Shown: positions 20,619 to 29,739 of the stretch, in pieces
Numbering within the stretch: the stretch's first letter is position 1
Layout of the letters: each line of letters opens with the position of its first letter
Assembly: GCA_036375715.1 (NCBI GenBank)
Contig: DASVBS010000074.1
Span: 25,461-89,460, forward strand
DNA: 64,000 nt
Source of the DNA: Longimicrobiaceae bacterium
GTDB taxonomy: Bacteria; Gemmatimonadota; Gemmatimonadetes; Longimicrobiales; Longimicrobiaceae
Direction of reading: 5' to 3'
Made by a program: the position numbers and the translations under genes
Notes under the pieces: generated by a model
Database searches by the model: none
Told to the model about the DNA's origin: nothing
What the model saw: the letters and a program-made list of their open reading frames with translations, nothing else

Positions 20619-22589
20619 ATGTCCAATCCACTTAGTGCCAGTGCGCGCGCCCGGCGGCTCGGACGGGAGCGGCTAAACGTGGTCATCTTCGATGACTACG
20701 ACGAGATGACCAAGACCTCGGCCAGGCGAATCGCCGAGATCATTCGAGAGAAGGACGCTGCCGGGAAGCGGGCTGTGCTGGGCCTGGCGACCGGGAGCAC
20801 GCCGATCAGTATCTATCGCGAGCTGATCCGGATGCACCGGGAAGAGGGGCTCAGCTTTCGCAACGTGGTGACTTTCAACCTCGACGAATACTACCCGATG
20901 CAGCCGGACAGCATTCACAGCTTCCGGCGCTTCATGTGGGAGAACTTCTTCGACGAGATCGACATCCTCCCCGAGAACGTGCACATCCTGCGCGGCGACC
21001 TTCCCCGCGAGGAGATGGAGGCCCACGCGCAGGAGTTCGAGCGCCAGATCCAGGAGGCGGGGGGGATCGACTACCAGATCCTCGGCATCGGCAAGACGGG
21101 GCACATCGGTTTCAACGAGCCGGGCTCCGGGTTCGATAGCCGGACGCGCATCGTGGCGCTGGACACGCTGACGCGGCGCGACGCGGCGGCCGACTTCTTT
21201 GGCGAGGACGCGGTGCCGACCGAGGGCATCACCATGGGGATCGCCACGATCCTCGACGCGCGGGAGATCGTGCTGCTCGCCACCGGCGAGCACAAGGCGC
21301 GGATCATCCGCCGGGCTGTGGAGGGCGAGATCACCCCCGACGTTCCCGCGACCTACCTCCAGGAGCACCCGAACACCATCGTCTATCTCGACCGCGCGGC
21401 GGCGGGCGAGCTAACGCGCATCAAAACTCCGTGGGTGGTGGGCGAGGTAACCTGGACGCGACCACTCGAGATCCAGGCGGTCATCTGGCTCTCGCAGGAG
21501 ACGGGCAAATCGATCCTGCGGCTCGACACTCCTGATTACCGCCGCCACCACCTCAGCTCTCTGGTTGCTCGCTACGGCAGCGCCGGGCCCCTGAACGGGG
21601 AGGTTTTCAACGCCCTCCTCTCGAAGATTCGCGGGAGGAGCCGGCTCCCCAGCGGGAAGAGGATTCTCGTCTTCAGCCCCCACCCGGACGACGATGTGAT
21701 CTCCGCTGGCGGGATCCTGAACAAGCTGCATCAGAACGGCAACGACATCATCGTCGCGTATCAGACCTCGGGGAATATCGCCGTCTTCGATCACGAGGTG
21801 CGGCGCTATCTCGACTTCGTCCGCCGGAGCAAGGATTGTTTCGGTATCGCCGGGAGCGACCTCGAGCGACGCCTGGAGGAGATCGAAAGCTTCCTCGCCA
21901 CCAAGGAGCGCGGCCAGGTCGACATCCCGGTGGTACAGGAGCTCAAGCGTGCGATCCGCGAAGCCGAGGCCGTCTCGGGCATCGAGACTTTCGGGATGCG
22001 GCGCGACCAGGCTCGCTTCCTCAACCTCCCCTTCTATCAGACGGGGAAGGTGAAGAAAGACCCCATCGGGGAACGGGACGTCGAGATCACGCTGGCGCTC
22101 ATCGAGGAGCACCGACCCGAATACATCCTCGTGGCGGGAGACCTCTCCGATCCGCACGGCACCCACCGGATGTGCCTCGAGGCAGTGGAGCTGGCTCTCA
22201 AGCGCTACAGCGGTGAGCCACCCGAGATCTGGTACTACCGGGGCGCCTGGCAGGAGTGGAGCGTGGCCGAAGCCGACGTGCTCGTGCCTATGTCCGAGGA
22301 CGAGCTGCGCCAGAAGATCCTCGCCATCTTCAAGCACCAGAGCCAGAAGGATCGTGCCCCCTTCCCGGGCGAGGACGACCGCGAGTTCTGGCAGCGCGTG
22401 GAGGAGCGGAACACCACGACGGCACGCATCGTCGATTCGCTCGGCCTGCCCGAGTACTTCGCCATGGAGGCGTACGTGGTGCGCCAGGGAGGGGAGCCGG
22501 TGGAGCGGGAGATGATCTCCACGGCCGCGCTTGCCTCGCCACCGCGGCTGCGACGCGCCAGCGACCGAATGGCCATCGGAGGCCGATAG
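20619..22589 (+). CDS. nagB: Glucosamine-6-phosphate deaminase fused to a PIG-L/LmbE deacetylase domain
   Basis: A 656-residue two-domain enzyme. Residues about 20-280 are NagB: LGLATGSTP, the catalytic FNLDEYYPM (Asp near 89), and GIGKTGHIGFNEPGSGF. Residues about 345-620 are a PIG-L/LmbE zinc deacetylase, with the metal motif SPHPDDDVISAGG (His about 355) and the later GDLSDPHGTH. The same fusion is common in Bacteroidetes NagB. A single chain could deacetylate an N-acetylglucosamine derivative and then deaminate glucosamine-6-phosphate to fructose-6-phosphate and ammonia. The ATG at 20619 fits the family start. An in-frame GTG at 20559, with a good GGGAGGAG site, is an alternative. Confidence 0.92.
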   Translation: MSNPLSASARARRLGRERLNVVIFDDYDEMTKTSARRIAEIIREKDAAGKRAVLGLATGSTPISIYRELIRMHREEGLSFRNVVTFNLDEYYPMQPDSIHSFRRFMWENFFDEIDILPENVHILRGDLPREEMEAHAQEFERQIQEAGGIDYQILGIGKTGHIGFNEPGSGFDSRTRIVALDTLTRRDAAADFFGEDAVPTEGITMGIATILDAREIVLLATGEHKARIIRRAVEGEITPDVPATYLQEHPNTIVYLDRAAAGELTRIKTPWVVGEVTWTRPLEIQAVIWLSQETGKSILRLDTPDYRRHHLSSLVARYGSAGPLNGEVFNALLSKIRGRSRLPSGKRILVFSPHPDDDVISAGGILNKLHQNGNDIIVAYQTSGNIAVFDHEVRRYLDFVRRSKDCFGIAGSDLERRLEEIESFLATKERGQVDIPVVQELKRAIREAEAVSGIETFGMRRDQARFLNLPFYQTGKVKKDPIGERDVEITLALIEEHRPEYILVAGDLSDPHGTHRMCLEAVELALKRYSGEPPEIWYYRGAWQEWSVAEADVLVPMSEDELRQKILAIFKHQSQKDRAPFPGEDDREFWQRVEERNTTTARIVDSLGLPEYFAMEAYVVRQGGEPVEREMISTAALASPPRLRRASDRMAIGGR

Positions 22590-22622
22590 AGGATAGCGGG
22601 CTCGCACGCGCGTCGAGCGCGT

Positions 22623-23537
22623 ATGCACGTCCTCGCGGTGGACGGTGGTGGGACGCGGACCACCATCGCCCTCGCGGACGGTGACGGCCGCGAGCTCGTG
22701 CGACGCACGGGACCCGCCGGGATCGTCGATCCACGCTGGCCGCTGGCCGCGGCCGAGGCGGTGGTCGGGCTCGCGCGGAGCGTGCTCGACGCCGCCGGGG
22801 TTGTGCCGCCCGTGGAGGTGCTGTGCGCCGGCCTTGCCGGTTCAGGCGATGCGTCCTCCCGAGAGATCGTGCGCCGCGGGCTGATTTCCGCTGGCCTTGC
22901 GCGTCGGGTCGTGGTGTGCTCGGACGGCGAGATCGCGCTGGAAGGGGCGCTGATGGGCGGGGCGGGAGTGCTTCTCGTGGCGGGGACCGGTTCGATCGCC
23001 TGGGGGCGGGGGGAGGATGGGCGCGTCGCGCGCTGCGGGGGGTGGGGACGGATTGTGGGTGACGAGGGAAGCGCCTACTGGCTCGGGCGAGAGGCGTTGC
23101 GCGCGGTGCTGCGGGCGGCGGATGGGCGCGGGGAGGACACCACGCTGCGCAGTCGGGTGATCGGCCCCGGGCGGGTGGTGGCGGCCGCGGAGGCGATTTC
23201 CGGCTGGACCGCCCGGGCGACCAAAGCCCAGATCGCAGCGCTTGCTCGCGATGTGGTGGAGGCGGCAGCGGAGGGAGACGGCGTCGCCCGGCGTCTGCTT
23301 CGCGACGCCGCGGCGGCGCTGGCGGAGCACGCGACCACACTGGCGCGCAGGCTCGCCCCGTGGTCGGGAGCGGTGCCGGTGGTTCTGCACGGTGGGCTCG
23401 CCGGCGAGAGCGCCTTTTCGACTCTGGTGGTCGACCTGCTCAGCCGGGCAAGGGGCTGGGACGGCGGGGCTCTGGAGATCCGCTACCCGCTCACCGACCC
23501 GGTCACGGGGGCAATCCGGCTAGCGCTGCGCTCTTGA
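22623..23537 (+). CDS. N-acetylglucosamine kinase-like ATPase (BadF/BcrA family)
   Basis: A 304-residue ASKHA-fold kinase. The phosphate-1 motif VDGGGTRTTIAL is at residues 6-17, the phosphate-2 region VVCSDGEIALEGA contains the expected Asp, and GTGSIAWGRG and GGWGRIVGDEGSAYWLG are hallmarks of GlcNAc/N-acetylhexosamine kinases of the BadF group. The adenosine motif VVLHGGLAGES follows. It lies 33 bases after nagB, so a pathway phosphorylating GlcNAc (or a muropeptide sugar) and feeding NagB is likely. The true sugar could be GlcNAc, GlcN or MurNAc. The gene stops 36 bases before the convergent TPR gene. Confidence 0.85.
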   Translation: MHVLAVDGGGTRTTIALADGDGRELVRRTGPAGIVDPRWPLAAAEAVVGLARSVLDAAGVVPPVEVLCAGLAGSGDASSREIVRRGLISAGLARRVVVCSDGEIALEGALMGGAGVLLVAGTGSIAWGRGEDGRVARCGGWGRIVGDEGSAYWLGREALRAVLRAADGRGEDTTLRSRVIGPGRVVAAAEAISGWTARATKAQIAALARDVVEAAAEGDGVARRLLRDAAAALAEHATTLARRLAPWSGAVPVVLHGGLAGESAFSTLVVDLLSRARGWDGGALEIRYPLTDPVTGAIRLALRS

Positions 23538-23573
23538 TCCTGGGCTCTCGGCGGGCCGTCCCGGCCAGCCTGC

Positions 23574-24794
23574 TCAGCGGCCGGTCGCCGAACGCCGGGC
23601 GCCGCCGGTGTAGATCTGCAGTCCCAGCTCGGTCCGCTCCCCCGCCGGCGAGGTACGGATGAAAGGCCGCAGCAAAGGGCCTCCGGTAGTCAGGGCGCCG
23701 GCGCCACTCGCCGGTGGCCCGTCGACGCGCGAGCGCGCGTACAGGTAAGCCTCCAGCGCTCCCGCCACGGCAATTCCCGCCGCCGCGGCAATCCCCGGGA
23801 CGAGATAGGTCCGCTCACGGGCCACCACCTCGTACTCGTACGGGTTGCCGAAAGGATCCTGCGCAGTTCTCGTCTGGGTGACCTCCTGTTCCCTCAAACC
23901 CCACCATAGAGCGGCTGCCGTTCCCCCCAGAACGGCCAGGCCGGCCACCGGCCGCCGGGTCAGCTGCTGTCCCAGGCCAGGCACGACGAGTCCTCCCGCC
24001 AGTGCGGTGACCGCGGAGGTGGTGTTAGCCCGTCGAGTAGCTTCCGAGGCCCGGAGTGAATCCGCGAAGGCCTGCACCAGCTGCCGGTCTGCCGAGCTGG
24101 GGACCAGCTCCAAATAGCGATCCAGGTCGGCGACGGCATCCGCCACCTGCCCGGCCGCGGCGCGGGCGAGGGCCCGGTTGTAATGGGCCGCGGCCCAGGT
24201 CGGGCGCCGTTCGATCACGTTGCTGAAGGCGCGCACGGCCGCGGAGTATCGCTGTCCCTCGAGCGCCTCGAGACCGGCGCGGACCATGGCGGCCACCTCG
24301 TCTCGGTCGTCGCCCTGGGCGTTGGAGAGCAGCTGCCGCATCCGTTCGCGAACGACGGGGAGCTCGGATCCGTTGGGAGCTACTCGCAGGTACTTGCAGT
24401 ACTCCTCCGCGGCGCGATCGAGCTCTCCGCGTTCCTCGTAGATGCGTGCCAGTCGGTAAGCGATGATCGGATTACCCGGGTCGAGTCGGGCGGCGCGCTC
24501 GAGCGCGTCCGCCGCGGCCTCCTGGTCGCCGAGGATCGCGGCCTCGGTGCCCAGGGTCAGCAGGGAGTCGACCGCCGCCAGCGAGGGGGTGTTGATCAGG
24601 GAAGGGACGGGTGCGGGACGGCACAGCTCGAGCGGATCCGGCTCCAGGGCGGTCTTCGGGGTGAGTGTCTGCCCGTGGAGCGGCGGCGCCGCTTCCAGGC
24701 TGGCGAAGAGCATTGCCGCAAGGGCCGCATAGCGAGGCAGCGATCCCATCCGACCGCTCGGTCGGTGCGCTGGCACCGCTGTGTGGAGCAGCAT
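23574..24794 (-). CDS. TPR-repeat protein with signal peptide and C-terminal membrane segments
   Basis: About 406 residues. The N-terminus has a hydrophobic signal-like segment (PRYAALAAMLFASLEAAPP) ending near GQT. Four or so TPR-like helical pairs follow (for example AADALERAARLDPGNPIIAY and AAAHYNRALARAAAGQVADA). Two hydrophobic stretches follow (a LAGGLVVPGLGQ stretch with GLAVLGGTAAALWWG, and VPGIAAAAGIAVAGALEAYL), and the C-terminus is short and basic. Start: ATG 24794 lies 9 bases after the upstream stop, but ATG 24749 gives a cleaner signal peptide. It is the last gene of the kinase operon. Its partners are unknown; an envelope assembly or scaffold role is only a guess. Confidence 0.7.
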   Translation of the reverse strand: MLLHTAVPAHRPSGRMGSLPRYAALAAMLFASLEAAPPLHGQTLTPKTALEPDPLELCRPAPVPSLINTPSLAAVDSLLTLGTEAAILGDQEAAADALERAARLDPGNPIIAYRLARIYEERGELDRAAEEYCKYLRVAPNGSELPVVRERMRQLLSNAQGDDRDEVAAMVRAGLEALEGQRYSAAVRAFSNVIERRPTWAAAHYNRALARAAAGQVADAVADLDRYLELVPSSADRQLVQAFADSLRASEATRRANTTSAVTALAGGLVVPGLGQQLTRRPVAGLAVLGGTAAALWWGLREQEVTQTRTAQDPFGNPYEYEVVARERTYLVPGIAAAAGIAVAGALEAYLYARSRVDGPPASGAGALTTGGPLLRPFIRTSPAGERTELGLQIYTGGARRSATGR

Positions 24795-24802
24795 GGTTCG
24801 GA

Positions 24803-26449
24803 TCAGTCCCGCATGGCTCGGAAGACCACTCGATTCACCCCTTCGACGGAAGCCCAGGCGGCCCAGAACAGGTCCAGCCCTCCCCCCAACGTCCAGGTCG
24901 AGGTGGCGAGTCCCTCCTCGTCTGTGACAGTTGTTTCCGGGTCCATCGATCCGGTGGTCGTGCTCCACTCCACCGTCACGCGCGGCACCGGGTCCCCGTC
25001 CAGATCCACAACGCGTACGACGAGCGGATCCTCCAACGACTCACCGCTGTTGCCCTCCTGGTTGTTCCCGCTCACGATCTCGATTCGCGCAGGCCTGCCG
25101 AATACCTGTACTTCGGCAGTCGCCTCCTGCCCTTCGCTGCGGGCAACGATCTCGGCCTTGCCCTTGGCGACGGCGGTGACCTCGCCCTCGTCGTCGACGA
25201 CCGCCACCGACTCGTCACTGCTTTCCCACTCGACCTCCCGGTCGGTCAGCACCGTTCCATCCTCTGCCCTCAGCGTTGCCTGGATGTCCGCGGACTCGCC
25301 GATCGCGAGCTCGAGCGAGGTAGGATCCAGCTCGATGCTGTGTACGGGTGGGGGAACGACCGTGACCCTGGCGCTTCCCTCATGTCCCTCGCTGCGAGCG
25401 GTGATGACGGTCTCACCCGGACGGCGTCCCGTGACGACGCCGTCGCGGTCGACCTGGGCAGTGCGGGAATCTTCACTTTTCCACTCGACCTTCCGGTCGG
25501 TCAGCACCACCCCGTTCGCCGCTCGCACGATCGCCTCCAGCGTGAGCGATGCCCCCACCACTATCTCGACCTCATCCGGTTCCACCTCGACGCTTCCGAC
25601 CTCCAGGTCTTCCACGGAAACCTGGGCGGCCCCGCTCTTCCCTTCGCTGGTCGCGGTGATCGTAGCGCTCCCCGCGCGCACCGCCGTCACAAGCCCTCGT
25701 TTGTCCACCCGCGCGACCCTCTCGTCGCTGCTGCTCCACTCCACGTCCCGGCCGCTCAGCACCGCGCCGTCTTCGGAGCGCGTGATCGCTTCGAGCTGTT
25801 GCGTCTCCCCGACAATGAGCTCCAACGACTCTGGGGTGATCTCTACGGAAGCAACCGGCTGGGGACCGACCGCCACGCCAGCGCTGCCGCTCCGTCCATC
25901 GATCGTGGCGACCACCTCGGCGGCTCCGAGCCGGAGTGCCTTGGCCAGCCCTTCGCTGGAAACGGAGACCACCTCCGGATCCGAGCTGGACCACTCCACC
26001 GACTCGACGTCGAGCTCGTTCCCGTCCTCGTCCAGGGCGCGCGCCTCGAACTGCCGTTCCTGCCCCACCAGGAGCGCGACCGACGCCGGCAGGACCTGCA
26101 CGCGGTGGGGGCGGCGATTCTGCACTACGATCGTCGCGATGCTGCTGACTCCATTGGCGCTGGCTGCCACCCGGACCGTTCCGGGAGCCCTTCCGAGCAC
26201 TTCGCCGTTTTCCGAGACGGTGGCGATGAGCGTGTCCTCGCTGGACCAGAACAGCCTGGCGTCGCTGACAGGATTCGATTCCGGGTCGAGCACGGTCGCC
26301 TGCAGCTGCACGGTCGCTCCGACCGTCACCACCGCCTGATCCGGTTCGATGCTGAGTGCCCCGATCTCTTGCCGCGCGGTTTCGGAAGGGGAGTCGCAGG
26401 AAACCAGTAGCCCGAGCACGATCGCAAGAGCGGCGCGCACAGGGTTCAC
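24803..26449 (-). CDS. Ig-like (Big_2) repeat lipoprotein
   Basis: A 548-residue exported lipoprotein (VRAALAIVLGLLVSC, lipobox Cys18). Five consecutive Big_2-type Ig-like domains of about 80 residues run from residue 30 to 435. Each has the pattern of a hydrophobic strand, a V/IVGxxxxLxA segment, a VxWSSSDxxVAxVD segment and GxVTAxxxGxAxITAxSEG. The last 110 residues are a different beta-sandwich (ARIEIVSGNNQEG...VEWSTTTGSMDPETTV), like a Big_1/invasin type domain. It is probably a surface or periplasmic binding or adhesion protein. It starts 2 bases after the kinase stop, so the two are co-expressed. Confidence 0.85.
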   Translation of the reverse strand: MNPVRAALAIVLGLLVSCDSPSETARQEIGALSIEPDQAVVTVGATVQLQATVLDPESNPVSDARLFWSSEDTLIATVSENGEVLGRAPGTVRVAASANGVSSIATIVVQNRRPHRVQVLPASVALLVGQERQFEARALDEDGNELDVESVEWSSSDPEVVSVSSEGLAKALRLGAAEVVATIDGRSGSAGVAVGPQPVASVEITPESLELIVGETQQLEAITRSEDGAVLSGRDVEWSSSDERVARVDKRGLVTAVRAGSATITATSEGKSGAAQVSVEDLEVGSVEVEPDEVEIVVGASLTLEAIVRAANGVVLTDRKVEWKSEDSRTAQVDRDGVVTGRRPGETVITARSEGHEGSARVTVVPPPVHSIELDPTSLELAIGESADIQATLRAEDGTVLTDREVEWESSDESVAVVDDEGEVTAVAKGKAEIVARSEGQEATAEVQVFGRPARIEIVSGNNQEGNSGESLEDPLVVRVVDLDGDPVPRVTVEWSTTTGSMDPETTVTDEEGLATSTWTLGGGLDLFWAAWASVEGVNRVVFRAMRD

Positions 26450-26451
26450 GG

Positions 26452-29424
26452 CTAACCTCCGGGAATCGTTTCAACGGGGGTGGGGACCGTCCGGTGAACC
26501 AGCGTTCCGTCCCCGAGTTGGCCCTCGATGTTGTAGCCCCAGCAATACCGCTGGCCATCGGTGCCCAGAGCGCAGGTGTGAGATCCGCTGGCCAGCACGG
26601 CAGTGAAGCCGACCTCGGAATGGACAAAGACCGGCTCGAGACGGGGGGTCGTACTGGCGTCCCCGAGCTGGCCGTAGTTGTTCTGGCCCCAGCAGTAGGC
26701 GCTGCGATCCTCGGCGATGCCGCAGGTATGGCGGCCCCCGGCGCTGACCTGCACGAACCGTAGCGAGGTCGGGAGTCGAAGGGGGACCAGGCTGTCCCCA
26801 CTGCCACCATCACCCAACCTCCCGTCCGCTCCCTGACCCCAGCAGAAGACCTCCCCCTCGAGCGTCAGGCCACAGGTGTGCGCGCTGCCGGCCGTAAGCG
26901 CGCGGAAACGGTGGCCACCCGCGACGGGAACGGGGCGAACACGGGAAACCACCGTGCCATCCCCGAGCTGTCCGTTGTTGTTGCGGCCCCAGCAGAACGC
27001 CTCTCCACGGGAGTTCAGCGCGCAGGTATGATTCCAGCCCGCGGCGATGCCGACGAAGCGCTCGGTGGTTTCCACCGGAGTCGGAACTGCCCGCGCGCCG
27101 TCGCCGCCGATCCCGAGCTGTCCGTAGGAATCGGACCCCCAGCAGAAGGCGCGCCCATCGAGCGCGATGCCGCAACTGTGGGCGGAACCCAACGCGAGTG
27201 CAGCGAACCGGCGGTTGGCGATGCGCCGTAGCCCGGTGACCGGCCCCACCGTTCCGGCACCGAGCTGACCGTGCCGGTTGTCGCCCCAGCAATAGGCGGT
27301 CCCCTGGCCGTCCAGGATGCACGAGTGGAAGCTCCCGGCAGAAACGGAGCGCGGGCGCACGTTGATCTCCATCCGTCGAGGCGACGGAGTGCGCGGTCGG
27401 CCTCCCGGGCCGAGCTGCCCCCGTTCATTGCCTCCCCAGCACGCGAGGATCCCTGCCTCGATCGCGCAGGTGTGCATACCTCCCACCGCCAGCGACCAGC
27501 CATCCCGGACGAGGGGCAGGTCGGGCACTGCGCCTTCGGGCTCGGACTCGTCCGCCTCCGCTTCGGCTGCTTCCTCCTCGGATTCAGTCGCATCCGAGGA
27601 GTCGGTGGCTGCCGGTGAATCGGTGGACTCCGCAGCCGCGACGTCGGCCTCGCCCGCTTCGGCGTCGGCTCCGCCCTCGCCGGCGTCGTCCGATTCGTCG
27701 GTGCTGATCGCGGTGGCCGGCAGGGCGGGCTGCACCCGCGTCATCCACTCGCGTTCGATGTCCGGCGCCCCCGCCCCGCCCGCTGCACCGCCCGCACCGG
27801 TCGATCCATTCGGGCCGCTCGGGCCGCTCGTGGCGCCGGGGCCCCCAGTGCTGCCGCCGCGCTCGGCGGTGGCTTCGACGCCCGCAGGTCCCGACTGCTC
27901 GGACTGTTCGCCCGTCGCGACCATGGCGAGGCGCTCCGCCTGCTCCGAGACCTGCTCCCACGCCGGTGCGATCAGGCGTTCGGCGGGCTCGGCTATGGGG
28001 GGCCATCCCAGATGCCACGCCGTCCCGGCGGAAGCGAGCGCGACAAAGACCAGACAGAGGATCGCGGCTGCGGCCCTCCGGCGACGGCGAGCCATCGACT
28101 TCGCGCGGCGGGTGGGCACGATCGCCGGACGAGGCCCGGTGACCGGCGCCCCTGCAAGTACCATTGCTGGACGACGCGCGGGGCCCGGGGCTCCTCCAAC
28201 GACCGCGGCTGGACGGGGCCCGAGCGCCGACGCCTCGGCGGACCCGGTCGCCGGGCTGGCTGCAGGGACCGGCGTCTCCCCGGGCACGAAGCGCACGGTG
28301 GGAGCAGTCGCCGGGTCCTGTGCAAACGGAGTGACTTCTCTTGCGAGCGCCTTGTCTTCTCGCGACGGCGAAGGAGGAGCGCTCATCACCTCCTGTCTAC
28401 GCTCGCGGCGCAGCCAGGAGAAGCGCGGCGACCGGCCCTCGAGGGCGGCCATGAACTCCGCGACGTCGGCCCAACGCTCGTCCGGCTCTTTCGCCAGCGC
28501 TCGCTTCACCGCCAGGGATACCGACTTCGGAATGTCAGGGCGCAGCTTGCGGAGGGAGGGAAGCTGCTCTTCCCTCTGCTTGCGGATGACGTTGTAGAGG
28601 CTCTCCCCCTCCCACGGCGCCCGACCGCTCAACATCTCCCAGGCGACCAGTCCCAGCGCGTATTGATCGCTGCGTGCGTCCAGCGCCCCACCCTCGAACT
28701 GCTCGGGGGCCATGTAGGCCGGCGTTCCGATCACCGACCCGGTGTGTGTAATCCGAGTCGTGTCGTCGAGCGGTACGGCGATGCCGAAATCGGCGAGCAG
28801 CGCGCGCCCCGTGGTGGCGTGCAGGAAGATGTTTTGCGGCTTGATGTCGCGGTGGATGATCCCCTGGCTGTGCGCGGCGATCAGCGCCTCGCCGACGTCG
28901 CGGAGGATCTCCATGGCCCGATCGAGGGGGAGCGGCCCCTCCTCCCGGACCAGGTCGCGGAGGGTGCGGCCCGGGATGTACTCCATGATCAGGGCCAGCC
29001 CGCCGTCGGTCAGCTTCTTGACTCCGTAGATGGAGACGACGCGCGGGTGCTTGAGGTTGGCCACCAGGCGGGCCTCCCGCGTGAAGCGGGCGAGGCTCTC
29101 CTCGTCGGCGGAGGCGGTCGGGTGCAGCACCTTGATTGCCACCTGACGGCCCAGAAGAATGTCGCGAGCCCGGTAGACCGAGGAGGTCCCCCCCCGCCCG
29201 AGCTCATCGACGATCTCGAATTCCTCGAGACCTTCGACGATGTACGCTGCCGGACGATATCCGGCCACGCGGGCCGCTCGCTCGCTCGCGAACCAGCGCC
29301 GCTCGCCGGCGGGCACGTTGCGAGCGGCCGGTGAATCCGCGGGGTGATAGACCTCGCCTTTCGAAGACGCGACGAAGCCGCCCGAAGGCGGTGTCTCCGT
29401 CGTTTCCAGCATATCTGGGCCCAT
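26452..29424 (-). CDS. Transmembrane Ser/Thr protein kinase with extracytoplasmic RCC1 propeller
   Basis: 990 residues. The Hanks kinase domain (about 68-335) is complete: Gly loop GRGGTSSV (76-83), Lys98, HRD (191-193) with Asn198, DFG (212-214) and APE (239-241). A Pro/Ala-rich linker and a basic stop-transfer (ARRRRRAAAAILCLVFVALA) give one membrane segment at about 451-472. A long acidic, Gly/Ser-rich linker follows, then seven RCC1 units (about 645-990), each with HTCxL...CWG. The N-terminal 20-60 region resembles an Ada-type motif without cysteines. The likely design is an outside propeller sensor controlling an inside kinase. It heads an operon with the Big_2 and TPR genes. The propeller ligand is unknown. 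Confidence 0.9.
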   Translation of the reverse strand: MGPDMLETTETPPSGGFVASSKGEVYHPADSPAARNVPAGERRWFASERAARVAGYRPAAYIVEGLEEFEIVDELGRGGTSSVYRARDILLGRQVAIKVLHPTASADEESLARFTREARLVANLKHPRVVSIYGVKKLTDGGLALIMEYIPGRTLRDLVREEGPLPLDRAMEILRDVGEALIAAHSQGIIHRDIKPQNIFLHATTGRALLADFGIAVPLDDTTRITHTGSVIGTPAYMAPEQFEGGALDARSDQYALGLVAWEMLSGRAPWEGESLYNVIRKQREEQLPSLRKLRPDIPKSVSLAVKRALAKEPDERWADVAEFMAALEGRSPRFSWLRRERRQEVMSAPPSPSREDKALAREVTPFAQDPATAPTVRFVPGETPVPAASPATGSAEASALGPRPAAVVGGAPGPARRPAMVLAGAPVTGPRPAIVPTRRAKSMARRRRRAAAAILCLVFVALASAGTAWHLGWPPIAEPAERLIAPAWEQVSEQAERLAMVATGEQSEQSGPAGVEATAERGGSTGGPGATSGPSGPNGSTGAGGAAGGAGAPDIEREWMTRVQPALPATAISTDESDDAGEGGADAEAGEADVAAAESTDSPAATDSSDATESEEEAAEAEADESEPEGAVPDLPLVRDGWSLAVGGMHTCAIEAGILACWGGNERGQLGPGGRPRTPSPRRMEINVRPRSVSAGSFHSCILDGQGTAYCWGDNRHGQLGAGTVGPVTGLRRIANRRFAALALGSAHSCGIALDGRAFCWGSDSYGQLGIGGDGARAVPTPVETTERFVGIAAGWNHTCALNSRGEAFCWGRNNNGQLGDGTVVSRVRPVPVAGGHRFRALTAGSAHTCGLTLEGEVFCWGQGADGRLGDGGSGDSLVPLRLPTSLRFVQVSAGGRHTCGIAEDRSAYCWGQNNYGQLGDASTTPRLEPVFVHSEVGFTAVLASGSHTCALGTDGQRYCWGYNIEGQLGDGTLVHRTVPTPVETIPGG

Positions 29425-29739
29425 ATCGCTTCACCGGAGAACGTGCCGGGCGGTCGAAAGTAGCGCGCCTCCCGGAAGATGCCCTGTGCCACCCCCCGCC
29501 GCCTCGCCCTAGCCAGGAACCCTGACCCCACCCTCGTACCCCTCACCCGACCCAGCCCCGCATCGGTGGCTCCAGTTCCGACAGGGCGTCCGCTCGTGAC
29601 GCGGTCCTGGCGCGCTTCGTCTACCCAGGCGGGCCATCGTCCTGACCGGGGTCGGCGCGAGGGCACGCGAGCTCTGGCATTGCCGCGCGCGAGTACAACT
29701 CTTTCCTCGGCCGCCCTCCTATCCGCAGTTCGTGACTCG
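29425..29739. other. Divergent intergenic region
   Basis: This stretch lies between the kinase gene (leftward) and the beta-helix gene (rightward). The long frame from 29479 upstream of the beta-helix gene is Arg/Pro/Ser-rich and looks like a non-coding high-GC frame. I see no clear promoter, repeat or RNA structure. Confidence 0.4.

Noticed and set aside
24183..26339. A 718-residue Ser/Thr-rich plus-strand frame across the TPR and Ig-like genes
   Set aside because: It mirrors the repeat structure of the antisense Ig-like gene, and its apparent repeats come from that gene's repeats.
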